DNA from: Closterium sp. Naga37s-1
Lineage: Eukaryota; Streptophyta; Zygnematophyceae; Desmidiales; Closteriaceae
Length of the DNA stretch: 64,000 bases
Assembly: GCA_947471745.1 (NCBI GenBank)
Contig: CANJKZ010000955.1
Coordinates: 1,795,501 to 1,859,500 of the forward strand
Reading direction: 5' to 3'
The notes under the pieces are model-generated. The model was not told the DNA's origin. It searched no databases and worked only from the letters and a program-made list of their open reading frames with translations. Shown piece by piece: positions 9,547-20,753 of the stretch; position 1 is the stretch's first letter; each line of letters starts with the position of its first letter. The translations under genes and the position numbers were made by a program.

Positions 9547-11890
9547 GCGTGGGGCCAGCGAGGGGCCCCCAGTCGTTCTTCGCACCACGCTCCTGGGGGC
9601 CTGCCGCCCGCAGTCTCCCTTGCTGACCCCTCTGGGGGCCCAGTCCTTGCGCACTCTTCCACGGTTCTACCGTGTCCTGCGGCCCCGTCGGGCTTGCTGT
9701 CGGGACTCCACCTCCCCTCGTTCTCTACGAACCTGGTGAGTGGAGCTGACCTCCAGGACGCGTGGGTTGACCAGTTCACCCCTGGAGGTCAGCGTGTGAC
9801 CCACTGCACTTGCTCTCGCACGGGCCGCCACCTGGCCACGTTCACCCGTCGGCCTGGGTCGAGTCTCTACACACTGACTACTGCGCCTCCTCCGGTCTCT
9901 GCGTCTGGTCAGGTAGCCGCGTCTAGTCAGGTGTTTGCTGCCGAGTCCAGGTCTAGTCCTGCGTCTGCCCTCTGCTCGTGTCGTCCTCTGTCCTGCGTCA
10001 GGTGTTTGCTGACCAAGGCACCACCGCCTTGGTCACCCCTCCCTGCCTCGTCTTCAAGGTATGGCCTCCCGTACCCTTGTCTCAGGTCTCCCCCGGTGCC
10101 TTCCTCCCCTTCCTCCGGGGCCTGCCCCCACCTGTGTTCCTTGTGTCGAGGGCCGGCAGCGCGCCGCTCCTCACTCCTCCTCGTTTCCTCCGACAGAGGC
10201 TCCCCTGCAGACTCTTCACATGGACGTGTGGGGCCCAGCCCGCGTCCGTGGACAGGGTCACGAGCGTTACTTCCTGCTGGTCGTTGACGACTACTCGCGT
10301 TACGCCTCCGTCTTCCCCTTGCGCAGCAAGGGTGACGTCACTGAGGTGTTGATCGACTGGATCCGTGGTGCCCGTCGCCAGCTCAGCGAGAGTTTCGTCT
10401 CGGACCTTCCTGTTCTGCTTCTGCACTCAGACAGAGGTGGTGAGTTTTCCTCCGACCTCCTGAGGGCCTTCTGTGGTGCGGAGGGCATCCGCCACACGTT
10501 CACGCTTCCGGCCTCCCCACAGCAAAATGGGATTGCTGAGCGCCGCATTGGCATGGTCATGGACGTCGCTCGTACGTCCATGATCCATGCGGCTGCTCCC
10601 CATTTTCTGTGGCCGTTCGCGGTTCAGTACGCTGCGCATCAGATCAACCTTCAGCCTCGTGTCTCCTTGCCGGAGACCACACCTACTCTGAGGTGGACGG
10701 GGAAGGTTGGCGATGCGTCCGCTTTTTGTGTCTGGGGATCTCGAGCTTTTGTCCGCGAGACTTCAGCGGACAAGCTGTCCTCCCGTGCCGTTCCCTGTGT
10801 CTTCCTTGGCTTCCCCCCTGACGCACCTGGGTGGCAGTTCTACCACCCCACCTCGCGTCGTGTTCTGTCCTCTCAGGACGTCACGTTTGACGAGTCGGTG
10901 TCCTACTACCGTCTCTTTCCCTACCGCACTGCCTCTCTCCCCCCCCCACCACTCTTCCTAGCCCCTGGTACTTCTCCGGTAGACCCCCTCCCCCCTCAGG
11001 GTCCTGCCCCCTCAGGTGTGTCCCAGGTAGACCCTGCCGAGCCGGTCGAGGTAGCTGTCGACTCAGGTGCTGCTAGGGGTGCTGAGCCTGCGGGTGCGGG
11101 GACTGGGGGTGCGGAGCCTGGAGGTGCTGAGCCTGAGCGTGTGGGGTCTGAGGGTGCTGAGCCTGCGGGTGCGGAGACTGGGGGTGTGGAGTCTGGGGGT
11201 GCTGAGCCTGAGCGTGTGGAGCCTGGGGGTGCTGAGCCTTGGGGTACTGCGTCTTGGGGTGCTGAGCCTGCGCGTGCTAAGTCTGGAGGTTCTCCGGGTG
11301 TCCCGTTGCGGCGGGAGCCCCTCTCTCCGCAGCGGCTTCGTGAGTGGTACGCTCGGCGCTGTCGCCGTGCTACTGGTGCTGCTGGTGCTGGAGCTGCTGG
11401 AGGTGCTGCTGGTGCTGGAGCTGCTGGAGGTGCTGCAGGTGCTGGAGCTACTGGAGGTGCTGCTGGTGCTGGAGCTGCAGGAGGTGCTGCTGGTGCTTGT
11501 GCTAATGGAGGTGCTGCTGGTGCTGGAGCCGCTGGTCCTGGAGGTGCTCGTACTGGAGGTACTGGAGCTGCTGGGGCTGGTGGTGCTGCAGGCGTTGGCG
11601 CTGCAGGTACTGGAGCTGGTGGTGCTGCGGGAGTTGTAGCTGGAGACCCTGGCGCTGAGGGTACTGGTGCTATCTCAACTGTTCCAGGAGGTGCTACGAG
11701 GTCGCGGCCGTACTACGTTCCGCTCCTTCAGCAGGTTCTTAGTCTACAGCCTTCTCCTGGTCCTACTCCTCCTTTACTGAGTCCACCGCCTGTCCAGTCC
11801 CAGTCGCAGTTACAGCCGGCCTCTCCCCTGCCTGGTCCTGCTCCTTACTCTGGACCGACTAGAGGTCTTACGGAGCCTTGTGAGCCTTAG
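9547..11890 (+). pseudogene. E3 protease remnant and integrase
   Basis: The D-S-G protease segment present in E5 is missing. The sequence resumes at the LADPSGGPVLAH-type block near 9620. The pre-integrase HH-CC region is rearranged near 10000. From 10061 the integrase is open: MDVWGP (about 10220), HSDRGGEF (about 10425) and QNGIAERR (about 10525) give the D,D-35-E triad. A long linker of AEPGG-type repeats and alanine/glycine repeats follows, ending at a TAG at 11888. Confidence 0.85.
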
Positions 11891-14011
11891 TCGCGTCCTG
11901 TGTCGCCTGAGTCTCGTCGTGAGTCATCTGAGTCTCATTCTGAGTCGCCTGTCCGCACTGTTCGCGCTGGTCGTCGTGTTACGCGTCCGCGTCCTCCTCC
12001 TGTCCCTGGCACTCACTCTATGACTCTCCGTCCTTCCTCTGCTCCACAGCGTGTCCCTCTGCCGTCTCGTCCTGCGTCCTCCCTTCCTGACGGTCCGGAC
12101 CCGGAGTCTGACTCCCTTCGTACTACTAGTCCCACTGTCACGCGCTTTCTGGCCACTGCTGTCACTGGCCCTTTGTTTGAGTCCACTGCTGCGTCTGCTC
12201 TCGTTGCTGAGCTTGTTGACTTTGCTGCAGTCTGTCGCCTAGACTACGCCACTAGTCTTGTTGCTGAGTCTGCGTCTGTGTCTGTCTGTCCTCCGTCCGT
12301 CGGGGGTGAGTGTGCTCTTGGCACGGACGTTCTTGAGGACAGACAGGAGGAGTTTGAGTGCTTTGCCGCTGCTGTACCTCATCTCGTGTCCATGCTGCTT
12401 GCCCCTGAGGGAGACCCGGATGCACCAGACATCCCGACCCCGCGCTCTTACGCAGAGGCGATAGAGGGTCCCTACTCCTCTCAGTGGCAGGCAGCCATGG
12501 ACGCCGAGATGGCTTCCTGGAAGTCCACAGGCACCTACGTCGACGAGGTTCCCCCGCCTGGGGCGAACATCGTCAGTGGCATGTGGATCTTCAGGGTGAA
12601 GCGGCCGCCGGGTTCTCCGCCTGTCTTCAAGGTGCGTTACGTTGCACGAGGCTTCAGTCAGCGACAGAGAGTTGACTTCTTCCAGACCTTCTCCCCTACC
12701 CCGAAGATGACCACTCTTCGGGTGCTGCTGCATGTCGCCGCTCAGCGTGACTACGAGCTACACTCGCTTGAATTCAGCACAGCCTTCCTACAGGGCAGCC
12801 TGCACGAGGAGATCTGGCTGCGCCGCCCACCTGGCTTCACTGGGTCGTTTCCTGCTGGTACCAAGTGGAGCCTCCGGCGGCCAGTCTACGGTCTCCGCCA
12901 GGCACCCCATGAGTGGCACGACACACTGAGGTCGACTCTTGCTGCTCTTGGTTTTGCTCCTTCCACTGCTGACCCTTCGCTGTTTTTACGCACTGACACC
13001 ACTCTGTCGCCGTTCTACGTTCTCGTGTACGTAGACGACCTCGTCTTTGCTACTGCTGACACTGAGGCACTCGCCCACGTGAAGTCCGAGCTGCAGAAGA
13101 GACACACGTGCACAGACCTGGGTGAGCTGACAAGCTATCTTGGCTTGCGGATCACCCGGGACAGAGCATAGCGCACCATTACCTTGACTCAGTCACACAT
13201 GGTGCAGCAGGTCCTTCAGCGCTTCGGCTTCACGTACTCCTCGCCACAGTCCACTCCTCTGCCTACCGGTCACTAGCTCTCAGCTCCACCTTCGGACGAG
13301 TCCGTAGAGCCGAGTGGCCCGTATCCAGAGCTTGTGGGCTGCCTCATGTACCTGATGACTTGCACACGACCTGACCTCGCATACCCTCTCAGCCTTCTGG
13401 CTCGCTACATGGCTCCCGGTAGGCACCGAAAGGTGCACTGGGATGCTGCGAAGAGGGTGTTGCGCTACTTGTGCAGTACGTCGGGCATGGGTCTCGTGCT
13501 TGGAGGACGGGCTCGAGTTGTCCTCACTGGTCACGCAGACGCTTCCTGGGTTGACGACTTGGCTACGCAGCGGTCGTCACAGGGTTACACCTTCAGCCTT
13601 GGCTCCGGCTCTGTCTCTTGGCGGTCTACCCGCTCTTCTTCTGTTCTCAGCTCCAGTTGTGAGGCTGAGATCTACGCTGGGGCCATGGCTGCACAGGAGT
13701 TACGCTGGCTCACCTACCTGCTGACCGACTTGGGAGAGGCGCCTCGTTGTCCTCCAGTTCTGTACGTCGACAACAAGGCCATGCTTGCCTTGTGTCAGGA
13801 GCACAGACTGGAGCACAGAACGAAGCACATTGCTCTGCGCTACTTCCTTGCTCGAGAGTTGCAGCAGCGTGGTCAGCTTCGTCTTGCTTACGTGGCCACT
13901 CAGGCCAACACTGCTGATATCTTTACCAAGGCACTTCAGCCTTGTGATCATCTGCGCTTTTGTACTATGCTAGGTCTTGTGCCTACTTGGCCTCACTTGC
14001 TCACTTCTTGA
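11891..14011 (+). pseudogene. E3 reverse transcriptase and RNase H
   Basis: RT of copia type: WQAAMDAEMASW, KPRF-like RVKRPPGSPP, DFFQTFSPTPK, FSTAFLQGSL, VYGLRQAPHEW and an intact YVDDLVF near 13030. A TAG at about 13169 and a second TAG near 13274 interrupt it. RNase H continues from about 13334 with HADASW, SSCEAEIYAG and YVDNKAML (the D, E, D residues) and ends at 14011 with WPHLLTS. Confidence 0.88.
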
Positions 14012-14240
14012 CTCTGCTTGTACTGTGATCTCTATACATATACTTGCATGCTTACACTTGCTAGGTTGTGTTCACTGTATTGTTTGTTTTCCTTTATATA
14101 ACTCTGCATGTGAACTGGCCTTGTGGCCATTTGCTTGTGCTCAGACTGCGTGGTGACTTTGTGATCCACCCTGAGCTTGCTTTGCCTTTCTTGACTGGTC
14201 TTGTGACCTCTTGTTCTCCCCCACTTTGCCTATGGGGGTG

Positions 14241-14371
14241 TGTCAAACTTATATGCTTTAGTTTGGGGTGGGCTGTAGTGGGGTAGTTCTTATAGGGTAC
14301 AACACTTTTAGGTTTCCTACTTGTACCCACCTACTTTCTAGTTCAGTCATTCATTCGTTCACATTCTAACA
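14241..14371 (+). repeat. E3 3' LTR
   Basis: 131 bp, TGTCAAACTT to TTCTAACA, directly after the purine tract TATGGGGGTG and followed by the TCTCA duplication. Confidence 0.93.
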
Positions 14372-14790
14372 TCTCATGGCAGTCAAACAAACAAGAGCTA
14401 ATCGCTCTCTCCTCAGCAGAAGCAGAATATATCGCACTTTGCTCATCCACCAAGGAAGGGCTATATCTTCGCGAATTACTGGAGGAAGCAAAATTGGCTC
14501 AGTTACCCAGCTTCTCCCTCTTCTGCGACAACCAATCAGCCATTGGCATAGCGAACAAAAATGGGTTCGCGAATCGAACGAAGCACATCGCCCTCCGGTA
14601 CTTCGTAAAGGACGAAATCGAGAAGGGAAGACTCGAGCTATCCTACTGTCCCACATCCGAGATGGCAGCTGATTACTTGACCAAGAAACTCGGAAAACAG
14701 AAGTTCGAGTACTGCATGCTGCTGACTGGACAAGGACACGTCATCAGCAGCGATACTCCAGAAGCGAAGGGGAGTGTTGGAAACAAGTAA
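14372..14790 (+). pseudogene. E1 RNase H, C-terminal part
   Basis: Continues the E1 polyprotein after E3: SWQSNKQELIALSSAEAEYIA (the E residue) near 14380-14440, CDNQSAIGIA (the D residue) near 14526, TKHIALRYF, then a stop at 14788-14790 that lies inside the 3' LTR. The join to 7029 across E3 is seamless apart from the TCTCA duplication. This confirms E3 as an insertion. Confidence 0.85.
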
Positions 14791-15224
14791 CTTAAACGCT
14801 TCTGAAGTATCGATGTGTCGACACGAAACGGAGCGGACTACAGCGAAGAAACAACACGACGAGTCAACAAAAGCAACCGCTGGAGCTTACGCGAAGGTCA
14901 AAGATCGCTGACCTTTGACTTGACGAAAAGTACAGTGCGACAGCAAGGACACATAACTGACTCGTTACTGAGCAGTTACCCGAGTCGGCACTGTGTCGAA
15001 CCGCAACAGCAAAAACAGTTAAAGTAGAACTTTTCATATTCCTTTGTAATCATATAAAAAGCTTGTACGGTATCTCTTTGCTATTATCAACTTATCTTGT
15101 TCTCACACACTAGTACAAGGTGGTTCAGCAAACTCTGATATTAAAAGCTTCCGCAATTACAACATTCCTACTTCAACCCCGATCTTAGCCTTGAAAGATC
15201 CTGAGGGCCTTTTTCAGCCCAACA
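14775..15224 (+). repeat. E1 3' LTR (450 bp)
   Basis: TGTTGGAAAC to CAGCCCAACA, with TATAAAAAGCTTGTA about 170 bases before the end. Its last about 225 bases match 395-622. Confidence 0.85.
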
Positions 15225-15352
15225 CTTTCAGGGTTATGAACTTATGGTATGTGAACTGCTTGGCCATCATGACATGCAAGAATGCATAATACACAATACT
15301 ACCGTATCACACAATACATACACACAGATAGGCCTTCAGAGTTACGGTATGG

Positions 15353-18291
15353 TTACACGGCAGAGTAACAGGGCAGAGGGAACATAAACGAGTTGGTCTG
15401 TGTGGGGTCGAACACGGGCGGGGAGAAAAAGCCCTCGTCGGTCATGAAGCGACAAGCCTGGCTGTGAAACAGTGTGCATAGTCCTGAGGGGGGGAAAGAG
15501 GGGGGAGGGAAGGGGGAGGGGCGGAGAGGCAGGAGATTAGCAGGGCAGTGGAAACATGAGCGAATTGATCTGTGTGGAGTCAACAGAAGGGGGGAGAAAA
15601 GGCCCTCGTCGGTCATGAAGCGACACGCATGGCTGTGGAACAGCATGTACACCCCTGCGGGTGTGAGCGGGGGGGGGGCAGCAGACAGGCAGAGGAACAA
15701 GGAAAAGATTGTGGTACTAGGAAAAATGAGGAATGCGTTTTTAGAAAGCGTTTTCAGAAAGCCCTAGTCTGCCAGGAGACACGCCTGGCCGTGGAACAGC
15801 GTGTACAGCCCTGGAGGGGGGGTGTGGGGGACGGGAGGCGGCAGGCGGACAGGCACCAGGGCATGGAAGGGAGGGGTACTAGAAGGATCAAGGGGTGTGT
15901 TGGCAGAGAGCCCTCGTCTGTAATGAAGCAACACGCCTGGCTGTGAAGCAATAGCGTCCACAGCCTTGCAGGGGCGTGGGGTGAGGGGAAGTTTCAGACA
16001 GTCGAGACAAGAAGACAGGTGGCATGCAGCAGGCGAGCAGCAGGACAACAAGTGGGTTGCTGGAGCAAATAAGGCATGCACGTGCAGCACCCCACAGTAA
16101 TCCCCCTGCTTTGGATCGTGCTGCCACATCCATTCCATTAGTAGCAGTCGTTCGCCGCCCCCGCCTTGCAAGCCTGGCAGAAACCCCCAATGCTCAGATA
16201 CCCCGCCTCTTCGACCGCATTCAATCACAACCAACCGCATTCCGCCGCATTCAGCCACCTCACCTCTGTCATAATTCCCCTCCTTCGGATCGTGCTGCCA
16301 CGTCCAGTAGTAGCAGTCATTGCTTGCCTCCGCCTTACACGCCAGACAACACCCCCCAATGCAATGCTCAGATACCCTGCCTCCCCAACTGCATTCCACC
16401 TCACATTCAACCACATTCCACTGCAATCGACCGCACTCAACCGCATTCAGCCACCTCACCTCGGTCATAATCCCCCTCCTTGGGATCATGTTGCCACGTC
16501 CAGTAGTAGCAGTCATTGCTTGCCCCTGCCTTACACGCCTGACAGCAACCCCCAATGCTCAAATACCCCGCCTCCCCCACCACGCTCCACCCCGCTGCTG
16601 GCGATTCCACACCGTACAGCCTCCCCCGCGCCACGTTAGCGGCTGCTGACGTGGCGGGCGCTGACGTGTCGCTGTACAACTGGGTGATCGCGCTGGTGCC
16701 AGCTGGACAGGCGGAAAGGCAGCCGGAGAAGGAAGGACAGGTGGTGTTTCCTGAGGTGATGGTACTGCCACTCCCAGTGCTGCTGCCTCCGCCACTGCCG
16801 CTGCTACCGCTGCCACCGCTGCCACCGCTGCCACCGCTGCCACCGCTGCCACCGCTGCCACTGCTGCCACCGCTGCCACCGCTGCTGCTGTCCCCCCCAT
16901 TGCCCCCTGACCCCGTTAAAGGATCATCCAGTCCCCCTCCCGCTGTCCCTGCTCCCGTGCCGCCGCCCGCTCCGCCAGTGCCGCCCGTGCCGTCGGAGCC
17001 GCCCGGGGTCGGAAGTGCGGCGTCTTTTGGCGCCTTGCGGAAGGAGAAGGAGACTTTGGGGGAGGAGACGGGGTGGTGGGTGCGGGGGGAGGAGGCCGGG
17101 GAGGAGGCGGGGCGGGAGAGCGCGGAGTAGGCCTTGCTGGGGGCGCACTGCTGGGTGGAAAACAGCTGACATGTGCCTGGCGGTGGTTGGGGAGGGGGGG
17201 GAAGGGGAGGGAGGGGGGAGGAGGAAGAAGAGGGGAGGGAATGGGGAAAGGAATGTGGGAACAGGAACAGGCGGGGACGGAGAGCGCGGAGTAGGCCTTG
17301 CCAGGGGCGCACTGCTGGGTGGAGAACAGCTGACATGTGCCTGGCGATGGGGGGGTAGGTGGGGGATGGAGGGGAGAAGGGGGGAAGAGGGGAGGGGGAA
17401 AGGAAGGTGTGGGAACAAGAATAACAAGGAGGAGGCGGGGCGGGAGGCGGGGCGTACCTTTAATGGAATCCAGCCTTCTCGAGAAGGTCCAGTACTCGCA
17501 TGCGTCGTTGAGCGCGCACAGCGAGCAGCACTCCTCGATGTAAACCTCCGTGTGGGTGTGGGTGTGGGTGTGGGTGTGGGGGCACAACTCCTCCCGGTAG
17601 GCTCTCAGCAGAGCAATAGTCAAAGACGCACCTTTGATGGAATCCAGTCGTCTCGAGAAGGTCCAGTACTCGCATTGGTCGTTGAGCGCGCACAGCGAGC
17701 AGCACTCCTCGATGTAAACCTCCGTGTCGCGCTCGTCCTTGTTCAGCCACGTGGCGTCTGCTGGGCTGTTGCGCGCCCCGGGCACCTTGTGCGGCCGCAG
17801 CGCGCCCCACACCGCTCCTGGGAACTCCGTTTGCGCATCCTGGTGGGCGGGAAGAGGATGAAGAGGGAGTTGTGGGGGGAGTGAGGAGAGAGGGGGAGGA
17901 AAAGGTGGGGGATGGGGGTGGAGGAGGGTCCTGTTGTTTCGCGTCCCTGACAACTTTTGCGGCCCACGTGTCAGCGAGCGAGCAACACGCGGGACGCGAA
18001 ACGCGAAATGTCAGAGCGCAAGAGCCGCACCTCGAGTTGCGGGAGCGACTCGCTGGTGGGGCAGCTGTCGAGCTCCGGCCACGGCGACGGGCAGCTCAGC
18101 GCGGAAACGCCCTTCTTACTCCCGCCGGATTTCCCGCCGGGTTTCCCGCCGCGGCTCCCGCCGCGTTTTCCGCCGCCGGGTTTGCGGGAAGCATTGGGGG
18201 TCGCGAGAGGGCTTGGGCGGCACGAGACAGAGAGGAGCGAGGAGAGCGCGAGGAGGAGGAGGACGGGGAGGAGTGGGAGGGTGCGGGCCAT
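15353..18291 (-). CDS. Secreted PAN/Apple-like protein with duplicated exons
   Basis: The ATG at 18291 opens a clear signal peptide (MARTLPLLPVLLLLALSSLL). A model with GT-AG introns keeps frame throughout: 18291-18031, 17839-17632, 17176-16460 and 15483-15353 (stop), 438 residues in total. Exon 2 and the start of exon 3 form one PAN-like unit (ECCSLCALNDQCEYWTF then GTCQLFSTQQC). The end of exon 3 and exon 4 form a second (GGCCQACKAG, NDCYYWTW, then GLCTLFHSQACRF). A Gly/Ser-rich linker and an S/P-rich stretch separate them. PAN domains bind proteins or sugars outside the cell; the ligand is unknown. Intronic copies of all four half-domain exons are listed separately. The exon choice is inferred, and no transcript was available. 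Confidence 0.7.
15590..15654 (-). other. Duplicate exon D3 (splice-compatible)
   Basis: A CCGCAG acceptor at 15655-15660 precedes GVYMLFHSHACRFMTDEG, 57 codons upstream of and in frame with the terminal exon at 15483. The phase matches the donor at 16460. It could replace or precede the terminal exon. Confidence 0.55.
15760..15810 (-). pseudogene. Duplicate exon D2 (premature stop)
   Basis: A CTCCAG acceptor is followed by GLYTLFHGQACLLAD and a TAG. Splicing here would truncate the protein within the second PAN unit. Confidence 0.55.
15895..15970 (-). pseudogene. Duplicate exon D1 (degenerate)
   Basis: LHSQACCFITDEG is readable, but the acceptor side reads TGCAAG and the start is shifted relative to D2-D4. 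Confidence 0.5.
16086..16213 (-). pseudogene. Duplicate exon C3 (frameshift and stop)
   Basis: GGFCQACKAGAANDCY, then TAA and a 2-base insertion relative to C1. The donor end has changed to GGGGTGCTGC. Confidence 0.55.
16250..16395 (-). pseudogene. Duplicate exon C2 (5-base insertion)
   Basis: Copy of the GYLSIGGCCQACKAG exon with TTGCA inserted after AGCA, which shifts the frame. Downstream, NDCYYWTWQHDPKEG and the GAG-GTGAGG donor are intact. The repeat period to C1 is about 190 bases. Confidence 0.6.
17287..17340 (-). other. Duplicate exon B1
   Basis: A GCCAG acceptor, then GTCQLFSTQQCAPGKAYSALS, nearly identical to the start of exon 3 (B2 at 17176). The period is 164 bases and includes the flanking intron, so it is not frame-neutral if retained. 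The donor would be a weak GTCCCC. Confidence 0.6.
17458..17558 (-). other. Duplicate exon A2
   Basis: Copy of the EVYIEECCSLCALND half-domain exon, offset from A1 by 174 bases (58 codons), so the intervening intron is open in frame. The donor AAAG-GTACGC is good and has the same phase as A1. The acceptor side is a short CACCCA microsatellite and is weak. Confidence 0.6.
17540..17580. repeat. GTGTGG microsatellite
   Basis: Four to five copies of a GTGTGG unit between the two A exons of the PAN gene. It is probably the seam of the 174-base duplication. Confidence 0.7.
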
Positions 18292-19560
18292 GGTGAGAGC
18301 TTTTGCGGGGTTGTTGATCAAAGTGTGGTGGTGGAAGGTTATTCGCGTTCGTAGCGCGCTTTCAGTTCGACTCGCGGCTCGCGCAAAGCTGCGACGGATG
18401 AGATGAGATGCTACGAAGCCTTAGTGCGAGAGTCGGAGTTTAACGGACAGAGGAGAGAACACTGAGGTGACTTCCGAGTCGACTTTAGAGACAACACGGC
18501 GCGACGGATTCGAAACGACGGATTTGAAATGACGTTTCGCAGTACTACTAGTTCTCAGAGAAAGCTCTATCTGTCAAGCCCCACGCTGTACGCGCGTTCA
18601 AGAATCGATCTTTCAGGCGCCTCGGAAACCTTGTCGGCAGCTTTCAGCGTGCTCGCTGCACGCGTTCCATGCTGGACGCCTTATCTTCCAAAGCTGGCTG
18701 GCCGTCTTATCTTCCGGCGAAGCTGGCTGGATAGACGGTTAAGTTAGTTATCAGCAAGGGCGCGGTTACGAACAAGCACGCAAGCTTCCCTCAGTAAGCT
18801 AATTCGGGTTCCGATATGGAACAAAACGAACTAATGCGCGGATGAGACAAAGGCGGGAGGAGAACAAGTTTTTTTTAGTGGCTAAAATGCAAAGGCGTGC
18901 CACGTATCCGTTTTTCCTGGGTTTGACGGCGCAGTCGGTTTTGACTTCCGTCCTCGATTGTTAGCTAGAGCCTTGGGCCTAGAGTCCTTGGCTTGTTGGT
19001 ACTGTACTTCAAGAGCCTGTCCTTCTCCTACACACTCCTAAATAGTTCTGTACTCACCTGACGTAAGGACAAGGTAACTAGGGAGGGGCAAGACTCGACT
19101 GAACAGAACTGGCAACTAAAGCGTTTAGTTTTTGTACTGTACGGTGCAGTACGATTTAATGCGTTCGGAGAGGTCAAAAATGTTAAGATGGTTTGGTCTG
19201 GGCTCTGGTTGGTTGGTGGAGGCAGGAGGGCGGTGCCACCAGAGAATACAGCTGAACCGACTGCAACTGCACCCCGCCCCGCTGCGCCTGGCTATTGGTC
19301 TACGGTCGAAACGTCTGTCACTGCGAAACAGAATGATCTTTTGCTGCGAACTGTACTGCTCTGCACGGTTGTAATGTATGTACAGTTCAGAATCGTCTGC
19401 TGCGAGGCGCAGGGGTTTTGTGCCGCCAGAAATTCCAATTTGAATCGAAATTCGACGAACTGTTACGAGTACAATTGAGTGAGCGAGCAAGGATTGCACT
19501 ATCGAGACAAGAATACAATGAGCTAAGGATTGAGAGAAGAATATAAAAGCGAAGCTACAG
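18292..19560. other. Intergenic region upstream of the PAN gene
   Basis: No conserved coding frame on either strand. It should contain the PAN gene promoter. I see no convincing TATA box or repeat, apart from two short direct copies of a GAAGCTGGCTGG-like stretch near 18690-18735. Confidence 0.5.
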
Positions 19561-19645
19561 TGGTAACGGTAACGTGGAAAATGGGGTGCGCGACGGGCCT
19601 AGTGCCGAGGTTGGGAATTGTCAAGGCGGAGGTCCGGAGCGCGGG

Positions 19646-20753
19646 TTACCAACCGAGCCGTGAGGTTGGGTCGCGTCGTGAACAGTGGCGGGAATAGTGG
19701 CGAGACGAATGTCGCGAGTGGTAACGGATTGTTGTTGGGTGCTGTTCGCGGGAAACAGTTGTGTACGCGCTGAGCAAGGACGCAAAGTAAGGGACCCAAT
19801 TGTCTTCAGTGGGCGTGCGGTCTTTCCAGCGGATCAGAAATTCGACCCTTTGAGCTCCCCGTGGGTCACGAACTCGGTGGCTCAGAATCTTTTCGGGCGT
19901 GATCATTGGTTCTGTCGGCGGTCGTGTCATGCTGGCTGGGCGGGTGCGGGGCAGTTGGCTGGTGAATGGTACGTAAGGGCGAAGCAGGCTGACGTGGAAG
20001 GACGGGCTGACGTACCAGTCAACAGGGAGGAGGAGGTGGGCGGTGATGGGCGTGATCATGTCATTGATGCGGAATGACCCGCAATATCGGGGGCGGAGTT
20101 TCGGGGTTATGGGCAGGTGGAGGTTTTGGGTGTCGAGTAAAACTAGGTCGTCGGGCTGGTAAGTGACAGGTCTGCGGTGGCGATCGGCGTTGCGCTTAGC
20201 GATGACGTTGGCCTTTTTAATTGCCTCGGCTGCCCGGGTCCGTGCTGCTTGTAGGATTTTTGCGAACTGTTGCGCACGTGGTACTCGGTTGTCGGGATTC
20301 GGGGTCATGGGTACTGTAGGGTCTTGTCCGTAGTTCAGGTAAAACGGTGACTTTTGGGTCATGGCGGATGGCGAGTTGTTGTACGCGAATTCGATGAGTG
20401 GCAGCTGTTGTTCCCAGGTAGTCGGATCGTCGCACGTGGCTCGGATGAGTTGCTCCATGGTCTGATTTGTCCGTTCTGTCTATCCGTCGGTTTCGGGGTG
20501 GTACAAAGAACTAAATTGTAGTCGTGTGCCGAACTGCTGCCATAGGTTCCGCCAGAAGTTACTGGTAAATTTCGTGTCGCGGTCGCTGATGATCGCTGCT
20601 GGTATACCGTGTAGTCGAACGACGGTGGAGATGAAGAGGCGAGCTGTTTCTTCGGCTGTGATTGATTTCTTGCAGGCTGCAAAGTGTGCCATTTTCGTCA
20701 GCCGATCGACGACGACCAGGATCGCGTCGTTCCCACTTGCTCCGGGTGGTAAC
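19646..20753 (-). pseudogene. E8 integrase C-terminus and chromodomain
   Basis: Core: TKMAHFAACKKS, GIPAAIISDRDTKFTSNFW (a D residue) and SSLYHPETDG followed by TAG at about 20480, where a CAG glutamine is expected. Then ATWEQQLPLIEFAYNN-like sequence, the GPF-like LRPRYCGSFRI block, and a chromodomain with EKILSHRV, EFLIRWKDR and DNWVPYFAS at about 19780-19860. The chromodomain presumably guided integration to modified chromatin. Confidence 0.88.

Larger units (their letters stand above)
7030..14371 (+). mobile_element. E3: full-length copia element (7.3 kb)
   Basis: 5' LTR 7030-7159 and 3' LTR 14241-14371, about 130 bp each, are flanked by TCTCA (7025-7029 and 14372-14376). The PBS starts at 7160 with TGGTATTCTGAGC, the purine tract TATGGGGGTG ends at 14240, and the LTRs differ at only a few sites. 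The order is leader, gag, (damaged) protease, integrase, RT and RNase H. At least three in-frame stops, a C-run frameshift and a lost protease motif make this copy defective. E6 and E7 belong to the same family. Confidence 0.95.
395..15224 (+). mobile_element. E1: old Ty1/copia element, split by nested insertions
   Basis: A long-LTR copia element with gag, protease, integrase, RT and RNase H in copia order, spread over 666-3168, 4642-7029 and 14372-14790. The 3' LTR (14775-15224, 450 bp, TG to CA) has a purine tract GAAGGGGAG before it. The 5' LTR survives only from about 395 to 622. The reading frame has many stops and shifts. E2, E3 and a solo LTR are inserted in it, each with its own target duplication, so E1 is the oldest layer here. 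Base composition is less GC-rich than in the other copia elements, and it clearly belongs to another lineage. Confidence 0.9.
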
